From Strongyloides papillosus (taxonomy: Eukaryota; Nematoda; Chromadorea; Rhabditida; Strongyloididae): 64,000 nucleotides of DNA. The notes under the pieces are model-generated. The model had not been told where the DNA came from. It saw only the letters and a list, made by a program, of their open reading frames with translations, and searched no databases. This document shows positions 47,004 to 64,000 of this stretch, one piece after another. The position numbers and the translations under genes are program-made. The DNA is taken from NCBI GenBank assembly GCA_005656395.1, contig SRSI01000077.1:310001-374000 (forward strand). Direction: 5' to 3'. Every line of letters starts with the position of its first letter. Position 1 is the first letter of the stretch.

Positions 47004-48657
47004 TTAAAGTTTATTTGAAAGTTCTTCTGGCTTCCACTTATATGTTCCAGTATATACAAATCCATGATCATGCATCAATTGATCAGCTGATTTGGGTCCC
47101 CGACATCCAAATACATATTCTTCCGGTACAACATTATTCTCTTCTAAATGTTTTAAAAATGGGGTAAAAATTTTCCAAGCTAAGTCTAATTCATCTGTTC
47201 TAACAAAATTTAGTTGTGATCCAAGGAAAACCTCCAGAATTAATCGCTCATAGGCATCAGGAAGACGAACACCCTAAATATAAAACAATTTTTATCTTTT
47301 TACTATGTAAAAATACCTTGTATCTGGAACTATAAGTTAAATCTAATTCAGTTTCTTCAACTTCAAATTCAAGATTTGGACGCTTTGTATTCATTTTAAC
47401 ATAAACAGCTTCATTTGGTTGTACTCTCATTACAAGTTCATTTCTTTTCAAATCACCGAAATCAAAAATATCTTTCTTAATATCTGGAACTTCTTTATAT
47501 TGTACTCGAACCTCAGCTTTTTTTTCATTTAATGCTTTACCACAACGTAGGAAAAATGGAACACCTCTCCATCTATCATTATCAATATATAAAACGCATG
47601 CACAAAATGTTGGTGTAATTGAATTTGGACTGACACCTTCATCATCTTTATATCCAATACGAAATTCTTCATTCGTAGCATTTGGATCACCAATGTATTG
47701 CCCAATAACATAATCTTTAAAAGAAATAGGTCTTATAGCTTTCAAGACGTTAACTTTTTCGTCTCTAATATCATCTGCAGCTAAACTTTTCGGTTTTTCC
47801 ATAGCAACAAGTGAAAGGATTTGAATTAAATGATTCTGCATTACATCACGTATAATTCCACTTTTTTCAAAATAACCACCACGACCTTCAGTTCCAAAAT
47901 TTTCTTTAAATGTTATCGTTACAGATGAAATATGGTCTTTATTCCATGTTGGGTTAAAAATTCTATTACCAAATCGTAGGACCATTAAATTTTGTACCAT
48001 TTCTTTTCCAAGATAGTGATCAATTCTAAAAATTTCTTCTTCTCTAAACAATTTTGAAAGATGATCTGATAAAGCTGTTGATGAATCGGTATCATGACCA
48101 AAAGGTTTTTCAATAATAATTCTCGTCCAACATTTTGTATGATCTCCCATACAATTATCATGAATTTGTTGAGTTACCTCAGTATAAACAGTTGGCGGGA
48201 GAGCCAAATAATAAAGTCTATTTACACCTTGATTATGGAAATTACCCAATTCTTCAATAGCATCATTTAATCTTTTATAACCCTCTTCTTTATCATATGA
48301 ACCAGAAATATATTTTAAATTATTACAAAATTCATCAAATTTCTTTTCACTACCATTTTTTACGCTACAATATTTTTCAAAACTCTTTCTCCATGATACA
48401 TTGTCTAAGTTACTTCTAGCATACCCAAAAATAGAAATTTTATATGGTAATAATTGTTCACTATATAAATGCCATAATGTTGGCATAATTTTCTTCTTAG
48501 CTAAATCACCAGAAGCTCCAAAAACGACAAAAGCATGAGGTTCACTAGAATCAATGCTTGTTCTACGTAAATGTTTCCTATAGTCTTCAGCATATTTTTT
48601 TTCCCAATCTGGAACTACTGACCTATTAACAGGTGATAATTCACTTTGTCGGTACAT
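47004..48657 (-). CDS. gspd-1: Glucose-6-phosphate 1-dehydrogenase (two exons)
   Basis: Exons 48657-47317 and 47273-47004, phase 0, give 536 residues. The enzyme oxidises glucose-6-phosphate with NADP+, the entry step of the pentose phosphate pathway and a main NADPH source. Visible motifs are [11 protein letters not shown] (about 46-56, NADP+ binding), EKPFGHD (183-189), and [13 protein letters not shown] (211-223) with the catalytic His and substrate Lys. Also present are the AMEKP segment, KNGxW-like [13 protein letters not shown], and the C-terminal [18 protein letters not shown]. Full length compared with animal enzymes (about 515). Confidence 0.96.
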
Positions 48658-49880
48658 TTTTAACCTAAAACTACAAAAAACATTTTTTTAATTAATGAAA
48701 ATAATATAATTATTTAATTGAGTCATTCAAAGGTAACAGTAAAGAAAACAAATGAGTTTTAAGAAAACGAAATATACTAATTTTGACAATGAGCTAGATT
48801 CAAAGTTTTGCACATTATAAAAATAATTTATTATAACAATCATTGTTGATAGGCCTTATAATAAATAAGTCTCTATACCGATAAAATGAGCTGATTTTTA
48901 TGTCATATAAATTTATATCAAAAGGTGAAATTGATAGTCTTGTTTCTAAAACTAGTACAAAGTCTTATCAAATATTTAGTTTACAATAGATGTTTTAAAA
49001 TAGATAATATAACTTTATCTTTATATGACGACTAAATAATTGACTAAGATAAGGTACATGACACTATTTGGAGCTATGTTCACTACTTTTTTATTAATTT
49101 TTTTAGAAAATCTAAAGACAATTTAAATCCTTAAAAAATTAATTTTTCCATCAATTTTTGTTAAAATTCAAATTAAACATACTCGTACGACATTCAACAA
49201 AAAATAAAATTATTCATATATACAAAATTGTAGTGAACTTTCTTTCAAAGGTAATGTTTAATTAACGCGTGTAACGTATTCAATTCAACATTACTTTTCA
49301 AAATATTAACAGATATGTGTATAAAAGAAATATATTTACACAGAATTAACATAAATTTTTATTAAAAATACAACACCTAATTTTATATTAAAAATTGTTT
49401 TACATTTAATGTGCAATGACTAAAAAATAATTCTATTAATGATATGTAGTGATGACATTTTTTAATTATATTTTTGTTATAAACATTTTTTTCTACAACC
49501 ATTAGTAGAGGCTATTAAATTACATATTTAAATAAAAAAAATTATTATTTTATATTTATTATCTATATTTTCCGTGTGTTATAATTGGAAGTAATTCAAA
49601 TTTGTATAAAACAAGAATATTTATTTATAAGATTTTAGCAATTAAATTTTAACAAATTTTAACAATAGTATTAAACAACAATCATATTGGAAATAATAGT
49701 ATTGTAGTAAAGAAGGCAAAATAATTAAGAAAAATAAATTTAAGTAATTCATTTACTTATACATTTAAGATGGAGTAACTTTCAAAACGCTTATAGTTGG
49801 TGAAACGCACTAATTGTTTCCTTGAAAACCGCAACTTCCAAAATTAGTAATTTTTTTTTATAGTTCTGTTTACTATTAAG
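48658..49880. other. Promoter region between divergent G6PD and MBOAT genes
   Basis: About 1.2 kb of AT-rich DNA between two divergent start codons; no specific site identified. Confidence 0.5.
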
Positions 49881-51334
49881 ATGACTGTAACACAGTCTAT
49901 AGGCTCTTTTATATCAAGGATTCAAAATGATCTCATATATCTAGCCATATTAATATTTTCATTTGCCATTGTATACATATTTCGTTCCAACAAAATTATG
50001 AAAGAAAGAAGGTATGCTGACGGAGTTATTGGATTTTTATTAACTTTTTTCTTACTTGGATACTCCACTTTATATTCATTAATTCTGGTTATTTTTCATT
50101 TAATATTATATAAATATGCTCTTAAAAATCCACTTTTGGGAAAGATATCCTTCATTGCCAGTTTTTTTTATCTAGCTATTCTCCGTGTTATCCATCACAT
50201 TGGTTTCCCGGAATTAAAATTTTTATCAAATGTGGTACAATTAATAATGACATTAAGAGTTGTTGGCTTATCTCATGAAATTGAAGATGCCGTGAAAAAT
50301 GAAAAACATTTAGAAAAAGATAAAAGTAAATGTGATTCAACCACAAGGTATATCCAAATACCCACTAATTATGATGCATTTAATTATTTTTATAATTTCA
50401 TTGGATTATATACTGGTAAGATAATTAAATATTTCTTATTAAATAAACTTTTTAAGGACCATATTTCACTTATCAAATATATTCTGATACTTTGTCAACT
50501 CCTAATTTATATAACGTCGGTGTAAAAGCATTTTTGTATGAAAAATTATCAACATTAACATGGAGTTTACCATCACTTATTGTTATTTATATCATTGCAC
50601 CAGTGGAATTTTTGAAATCTGAAGAAGTATTGTCAACACCATTTTTCGGTCTTATTTTTTGGATGTTTTTAGCATTTATATATCTTCGTTTACGTATATA
50701 TACGGCCTGGATGATAGCTGAATCAATTTGTATATTATCAGGAATAGGTGTTTATCCGGTAGATTGTAATAATGTCTCATGTTTTGGCCCAAAAAATGTT
50801 GAAATATATAATAAATTAAAAAATAGAATTGATATAGAGTACGATGCAACAACAATATCGAATTTAGATATACCAAATGTTGAGTTGTCGTCCGGATATA
50901 GAGACGGTATGAGAGCATGGAATCGTTCTGTACAATTTTGGCTTGCTACTTTCGTTTATAAAAGATCTCCAAAATCTATACGTATGCCATATACTATGTT
51001 TATATCAGCATTTTGGCATGGTATTCATCCAGGATATTTCCTCTCCTTCATGACAATTCCAATTTGTACGATGGCAGAAGATTTAATATTTAAAATTGTC
51101 AAAGTTGATCCAAAAACAGGTGAACGTCCAACGTGGTTTCAATTTATTTGGCTTAATATTAGAACAAGAGGTTTTGAGTTAATGGCTAGTGGATTTTTAT
51201 TACTAACATGGAATGATACAGTCAGATTGTGGAATTCAGTTTATTGGTGGTTGCACATCGTCATGTTGTGTATAATTGTTTCTTCAAAAGCATATTTTGC
51301 ATTTCAAAAGAAAACTGATATTAAAAAAGAGTAG
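49881..51334 (+). CDS. mboa-7: MBOAT7-type lysophosphatidylinositol acyltransferase (two exons)
   Basis: Exons 49881-50415 and 50457-51334, phase 1, give 470 residues. It is a multi-span membrane protein of the MBOAT family with about 9-11 hydrophobic segments. The junction restores GLYTGPYFTYQIYSD, the family motif. The conserved Asn lies in GMRAWNRSVQFWLA and the active-site His in SAFWHGIHPGYFLSF (H366). MBOAT7 enzymes esterify arachidonate or other polyunsaturated acids to lyso-PI in the ER. Its stop lies 143 bases from that of the convergent ADA2 gene. Confidence 0.93.
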
Positions 51335-51477
51335 AGAAAAATTTTATTAAAAGTAGTGACAAATAAATAATAAATATATTTACAGTAGAACTTTGTCATT
51401 CTTGTGATACATTGATTATAAATCGAAAGAAAACTGATATTTTCAATTAAAAAATTATGAATACATAATATATATTA

Positions 51478-54400
51478 TTATTCTCCAGCGAGAGGTTTTG
51501 CCATTCTTTGTAAAAATGTCCATTGTCTTGCTTTGTTTGGACTTTTTTGATACACAATTCGTTTTTTCTTTTTTCTTTTAACTTTTTTAGGTATCTCTTC
51601 GTCACCTTCTTCAGCTGTATGTGGTAATTCTGTAACACCAGATTCATGTAATGGTTCTAAAGTTTTTATTTCATCCATTATATGTTCAGTACGAGCTAGT
51701 AAACGACATAAATTATTAAATTGTGGTCCACTTAAAATTTGAAAGCAGAATGATAAAAATTCATGGAGGTATTCTTCATATTTCTCTTCATCAAATATAC
51801 CTCTTATTGTTTCTCTATGATTTCTTATATATTTCCTCCTTCCAATTTTTTCATCTGTTTGTCTTTGAATAAATTTATTTATTAAATCATGTTCTCTTAT
51901 AATTGAATGCACTTCTATTCTTCTACGCCATGCACGCAGGCACCTATAAAAGTTAACATCAGAAGCTGCAAATGATTCATAATCTTCTGTCATCTCTCCG
52001 ACAACACTAAAATATTTGTAACTGCGTTGTTCCAAGTCATTTATATAACGCTAAAAAGAAAATAAATATTAATAAAAAGAAAGAATAATTTAACAAAACA
52101 ACAATTGTTAGCATATATACAAATACAAAATTAGTATACATAATATATTAAAATGTTATTTACTTTAGTGGAAAATAAATTTGCATGTAAAACTACTGTA
52201 AAATTTAAAAGTGCAACATCTGACATTTTTTAAAAACATTACTCCATATCAACTGATATAATAAAATGTCAATATTTTTTAATTGTAAACAATCTTTTAA
52301 TAGACAATAATGGTAAAAAATAAATAGTATATTCATTGTCACCACATGTTCCCAGTATAATGATCTCAAAAGTATATAATAATATGGAGAGATTTTTTAA
52401 ATAATTTACTATTTCATTAATATGCCACCCATAAAAAAGTTATCAAATTTTTGAAAAACAAATTCTTGTCCATAAAATCAAACATTAATCACATGTATAA
52501 GCCATGAATGGTATTTACTAGAAATTATTTAACAATTGAAGTTAATGTTATAAAGTGTAAAAAAAAATTCGTCCTATTATATTAAACAATTGATATCTCA
52601 ACTAAATAAAATACAATATATATGATCCAACAAATTTTTTAATGCAAATTCTAGGTTAAAATGTGGTACTAATAGTATCAGTTAATTAATAGTGAACATT
52701 GATAAAAATTATTATAGTTTAATTGTCAAATTTATCATCGTTTAAGAGAAATTTTACTAATTTTTTTAAAAATTTTATATAGAAAATTATTTAAAAAGAT
52801 TTTTTATAGTAATAATAATTTATTATGTTTATTATAAACTACAAACTCATAATTAATGTATAATTAATTGTTTACATATCAAGTATGCTTTAAGAAAAAT
52901 AAAATCACTAAGATTAAGCCTATTTGCATGTCTTCGCCAGAAACATTTTTTTCCTAGCGCAAATTTTATTACACCCTATTCAGGGTATTTAAATCGAATT
53001 TTAAAAAATATCATTTTAAGAATGAATTTACCATATTGGGTTGTATAGAAATACAAATTTTTAAAGTATTAGGAAAATTTTGCAAAGTTTGTCAGTAAAA
53101 AGTCGCAGGTTGCAAATAATAATTTTCAAGTATAACTCACCATATCAAAATCATCACGATATGGATGATATTTTAGTACAGCAGCATCTTCAGCTTTGAT
53201 ATGTAATGTTAATGCCTGATCAACATCTGTTGTATTATTTAGATGAAAATAAGGTCTGGTACTTAAAAAACAACGTGCTGCAGTTTTAGATGGGACTGGA
53301 ATACGATTTAAACGTTGAGATCGACGGATATCTCTGCTTTCAGAGGATGAACAAGATGTTAGAGAAGAAAACTCTTCTTTGAAATTATTTTCCACTTGTT
53401 CATTTTGTACTGGATATGATGATTGAGAAATACTTGATGATCCACTACTTTTTCTAGGTGAACATCTAGATGGTGTTTTAACTTCACCTTTATGTCCACA
53501 TTCTTCATCTATTTCCATACCATTATTATTATTGCGTACATTACGAGTTTCTTTAACCTTGACATTTTTTTGTCTATTTTCAACTAGAATAATTTTTACA
53601 TCTCCAGAAACCCTACGGCGTTTGGGTGTAGGTTGTTCAATTATATCCACTTCACCTGTACCCACAACGTCTTTTGTATCTTCTGTTTTTTCGTTACCAT
53701 TGGCAAGTTGATCTGTATCACTATACTCATTATCAGTACCTTCTTCATCAGTATACTCACACTCCTCATCTTCTTCTTCCTCATCCTCATTATATTCGAA
53801 ATCATTGTCTTTTTCTTCATCGTAGTCATCAATATCTTTCATAAGAAATTCTCTGAGATCATTTTTTTCACAATATGGTTCAAGCACAGATGCCATTTTA
53901 TCAATAATATTAGAATAATCTTTTTTTGCTGTCATTTTTTCTTTTAAAAGACTTTCTAATCCGTCACACTTTTTAAATAGTTCCTTTTTCCTAATTCTTA
54001 AATCTATCTCTTCATCGTTCTCTTCACAACCTTCTTCTTCTAATAATTCAACTTCAATTTCTCTCTCTTCTTTAGTACGTTTTAATTTACCACTAAAATA
54101 TTTGGAAAAATCAATTTCACCTGTCTCATCATTAAATTTAATTCCCTCAAATTCACCCTCAATTAGACCACCGATAGAAGTTTTACAAAATAATGTAAAA
54201 AATCTATTTTTAGCTTCTAATGGTGTTCGATGAAAATGATCTGGCATTCCTTCCCAATAACCAGCCCGATATCTTTTAGCTTGTTCAAGGACAATTTTAT
54301 CTTCTTCCCATGTCCATATATCATCTTCTTCCTCATCTCTAAAACATCTAAATACAACAGGACCTTCAGTATCTACAATACAATAATTATGTCCTCTTTT

Positions 54401-54649
54401 ATGTTCCTTATTTTCTGAACCTAATTGAAAGCACTAAAAAATAAATAAAGGAAAAATAGAATATATAAAATAATTGTCATAATTTACCGTTACACAGATA
54501 TTAACTTCTCGTTTTGTACATTCCTTACATTTAATATAAGGATCACCATTAATTGGTTCTACACAAAAAAAGCATATTACAGCATCACTATCATTTCTTT
54601 TGTCTTTATATGTTAAAGTCCTATGAACAACATCTTCATTATAGTCCAT
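51478..54649 (-). CDS. ada-2: Transcriptional adaptor ADA2 (three exons)
   Basis: Exons 54649-54488, 54433-53141 and 52050-51478, all phase 0, give 675 residues. The ZZ zinc finger (about 26-70) has CFFC, CKEC, then CFQLGSENKEHKRGHNYC. A SANT-like domain follows (about 92-135, IWTWEEDKIVLEQAKRY). A long disordered insert includes an acidic run (about 255-300) and Ser/Arg-rich parts. Then comes the conserved ADA region HPYRDDFDMRYINDLEQRSY and WRRRIEVHSIIREHDLI. ADA2 joins the GCN5 acetyltransferase to SAGA or ATAC complexes in the nucleus. The C-terminus ends in a Lys-rich segment and I see no SWIRM domain, which other ADA2 proteins carry. Intron 2 is 1090 nt, long for this window. Confidence 0.9.
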
Positions 54650-61219
<6,570 letters not shown>

Positions 61220-63054
61220 AAACTCAATTCTGGATTATTATTATCATATTTTGATGTAAATTCATTTGAATTAAAAAAAATTATTTATTTTAACATAGTA
61301 ATGAAAACGTTTCTTATGCATATTTGTAAAAACATTTTGTGTTTGCGTTTATAAATATTGTATTTTAATTTTTTTTGTGAATGTATGTTGAAAAAGTTTA
61401 ACAAACATCTACCGTAATCTTTTTCAATTTATAATTAGAGTTATTTCAGAATAATTAAATATAATTATATGAAAGCCGTTTTCTAACACTTTTACATGGA
61501 GAATGCTGCTTTTTGAAATGGTAACATCGATAAACATCTTCTCATTTCTAATTACTCTATTTTACATCAAATTATACAAAAATAAAAATATTCCATATAT
61601 ATTATTAGTGCTTTAATATAGCCATTCTAAATTAGTATTACTTTATTGTTTTTAGTGCTTTTTACCCTGCCTTCCAAAGTGCTTTGGTGTCGTGTAACAG
61701 TTGCTTACAGCGTTTTTTGGTGCCTTACAAAAACAAGGAGAAATTTTTTTAATTAAATTAATATCAAAACCATTCTTTTTATCTCTCCGGATATGGAAGG
61801 GGCAACTGTTCCCAACACCTGTACTCTTTCCATTATTATTTTATTTTACACTTTAATAACTAATAATTACGTTTGTTTTGATATTTCTACTCTCATTTGT
61901 TATAAATAGGTATATTTATTTTACCTTAAGGAAATTTGCTTGACATAATAATTCATTTAATCCTATCACAAACACCCTTTTTATATATCTATCTTTGTCA
62001 TATGAAATTGTATCTTTTAGATGTTGATATAACTATATTTATTAATATGTTTATATTTTTTACAAAATATCTATGTAATATGAAATGTTTTTTATACCAT
62101 AGATATTTTATGAAAAAACCAACAATTTCTAGTAAAATGAAAACTATCTATTTATGATGTAATGTTAATGATATAAAAAATCTCCTAAATCCTAATTTTT
62201 TATTTTCTTAATGCTATTTCTTTTTAATTTTGGTAATAAAAGATGTTGGGAGAATATTCTGTTTTTTTTATATACTTATCAAGAAGATTAACTATCAAAT
62301 AATCTTTAAAGATATCAAAAGTTATTTGTATAAGTATCTTCACATTATTTATTTTAAAATCTTATGCATAAAACCAAGTACATGAATCTATTTTTTCCAT
62401 CATTATCCCTTATAATAATCAAGAAAAATAGTATTATAGAATTAAAACTTTCATTGGTAAATTTGATGAAATCTACTTAAATCAAAAAATACTAGAGATA
62501 TACAAAGTCATTTGTCATAAAAAATACATTTCTGGTTATATTTTGTTTGTATTTTGTTATAATAATATGTACTTTTAAAAATGTTGAAAAGAAAATTTAA
62601 TAATAAAAAATAAAGTGCTTTTGAAAGAATCTACTTACTGCCATAAAAATACGGTCATTATTTTTAAAATTTATACTCAAAATATATTGTAAATAAAAAA
62701 ATCAAATACCTAATAATGATATCATTTATAAAAGATAATTATTGAAATATCAAAATGGAGATATGTAGTTGAATAAAAGTACTGTCAAACAATAATAATA
62801 TATTTTTTAAAGAAAAAAAAATAAGTAGAAAAGAGGCATGTGATAAATAATGTCATTTTAACTGAAATTTTAAAAATATTTAACGCACAATTTTTATTGA
62901 AATTTCTTCTACACAAAAGATTTTTATTTCCTTTTCATTGGAAAAACAACATGACGTTTGTTAATAAAAAAATCCTTTTATTTTAAACAAATTCATTAAA
63001 AACAAAAATTTTTTGAACACTACTCATGGGATAAAAATATTATTTAATTTGAAT
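61220..63054. other. 3' flank of kinesin light chain gene and intergenic spacer
   Basis: Mostly AT-rich. The stretch 61648-61830 is distinctly richer in G+C and may be a conserved part of a long 3' UTR, or an unspliced exon. No open frame of note. Confidence 0.5.
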
Positions 63055-63592
63055 CTATATATAATTATATGCCAATTCAGTTTCATCTTCAACGAATTGA
63101 AATTCCAATGTAACTGGTTGTTTTAATAAAATACTTAAAAACTCTTCTGTAAATCCAAACATCCAATAAATTTTTTTAATATTCAAATGATGCGAATATT
63201 GTAAAAAACCTGCTATGGCAATTGAGTTTCCTCTTCTTTTAATTACTATTTCATTTCCATCCATTGTTATGTGTTTAGGGAAAAAACCATGTATAAAGCG
63301 GCGTATTACTTCATCTTGTGCTATAATACTTCCTTGTGATTTACGAAACTCTTCTAAATTATGAGTATGCCATGTAAGCCATGCTTTCCTAGAACCTATA
63401 TGATATGGTTTTTGGGACATTTCATATGTCATCATTTGACTTCCATCTAGTGTTGGCTATATCAAAATTTATAACTATATATAATTTATTTCTTACCTTT
63501 GTTTTTCCAGCACTCGTTTTTAATAGATATGAAGATGTCGAAATAAGTCTTTTACTATAAATAACATCAAAAATAGCTGGAAAACGTAACAT
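63055..63592 (-). CDS. mrps-24: Mitochondrial ribosomal protein uS3m/MRPS24 (two exons)
   Basis: Exons 63592-63497 and 63456-63055, phase 0, give 165 residues, close to the human length. The first exon (MLRFPAIFDVIYSKRLISTS) is a probable mitochondrial targeting peptide. Conserved parts are MTYEMSQKPYHIGSRKAWL, HTHNLEEF, VIRRFIHGFFP, IVIKRRGNSIAIAGFLQYS, and FTEEFLSILLKQPVTLEFQF, ending LAYNYI. It is a component of the mitochondrial small ribosomal subunit. Together with mrps-22 and tomm-20 it is one of three mitochondrial genes in the window, but they are not adjacent. Confidence 0.92.
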
Positions 63593-63818
63593 GTCGGAAT
63601 CTTTAAACAATTTAAAAATATCTCAATATATCATTAAGTTACCAAGATGTTGCAAAAATATCGTGCTAAGACACAAGAACAAACTTAAATAAATTAAAAC
63701 AATAAAATTAATAGTTATGGAAATAGAAGTAAACTTTTACTACTGTTGTAATAATTTATTAATTAATTTAGCAAAATGTTTTAATTTTTTACACAAAACA
63801 TATTTTTTTATTCATAAA

Positions 63819-64000
63819 TTAGCTAACTTCACCACGTTTTTCTTTCAATCTCTTTTGTTGTTCCATCAAACGTTCCTTGTGCCTCATTTCTCTTTCTTTT
63901 CTTTTTTGTTCTTTTTCTGTTTTATTAAGAGAATCGAGATCTATCTCAGTGTCCCATTCATTAATATTGTCGACATTATTATCAATTTTTTCATCTAATT
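63819..64000 (-). CDS. 3' end of a minus-strand gene, charged C-terminal helix
   Basis: Open on the minus strand from the window edge to TAA at 63821-63819 (60 codons). It reads INEWDTEIDLDSLNKTEKEQ, then a highly charged helical tail (REMRHKERLMEQQKRLKEKR) ending GEVS. An AATAAA-like signal follows the stop. The tail recalls that of EBAG9/RCAS1 proteins (an acidic W-x-E segment before a charged coiled coil), but the resemblance is weak because low-complexity charged helices are common. Most of the gene lies beyond the window. Confidence 0.6.
   Translation of the reverse strand, partial: LDEKIDNNVDNINEWDTEIDLDSLNKTEKEQKRKEREMRHKERLMEQQKRLKEKRGEVS

Noticed and set aside
46931..47167. 78-codon plus-strand open frame
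   Set aside because: It overlaps the last exon of G6PD on the other strand and has no features of its own.

Overview
The window is about 80% A+T and reads as nuclear DNA of a nematode, most likely a clade IVa, Strongyloides-like animal. That is inference, supported by transthyretin-like and serpentine-receptor families, very short introns (36-50 nt; the two transthyretin-like introns are exactly 36 nt), and T-rich AG acceptors directly before start codons that look like trans-splice sites. All exon joins below were made by eye from GT/AG sites, reading phase and protein family.

Layout. 1-6.3 kb: three transthyretin-like genes in one orientation, with a piggyBac-type MITE between two of them. 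10.5-12.1 kb: a small cysteine-rich secreted peptide gene and tomm-20. 13.0-16.9 kb: a three-exon discoidin domain receptor whose kinase domain has lost its catalytic residues. 17-23 kb: a gene desert. 23.2-25.4 kb: an orphan Ser-rich protein gene and mrps-22. 26.3-33.7 kb: an accessory, transposon-rich and less AT-rich island holding a decayed gene, an RPA1-like single-strand-binding protein gene, a hAT-type MITE, a 50-bp tandem repeat, a disabled receptor tyrosine phosphatase gene, a GC-rich double hairpin, a Helitron-helicase remnant and a 101-bp foldback element nested in it. 34.2-36.9 kb: two related secreted Gly/Pro-rich protein genes flanking a 7TM chemoreceptor gene. 37-41.5 kb: mostly empty, with two orphan membrane-segment open frames. 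41.6-42.9 kb: a complete mariner with intact transposase. 43-49 kb: a Tyr-rich secreted peptide gene, thymidylate synthase and glucose-6-phosphate dehydrogenase. 49.9-54.6 kb: MBOAT7-type acyltransferase and, converging on it, the SAGA/ATAC adaptor ADA2. 59-61.2 kb: kinesin light chain. 63.1-64 kb: mrps-24 and the 3' end of another minus-strand gene.

Most genes are unrelated housekeeping functions: mitochondrial import and translation (tomm-20, mrps-22, mrps-24), nucleotide and NADPH supply (thymidylate synthase, G6PD), phosphoinositide remodelling, transcription and axonal transport. I see no operon-like functional cluster and no single new system that I can defend. The most unusual content is the 26.3-33.7 kb island and the pseudokinase DDR.
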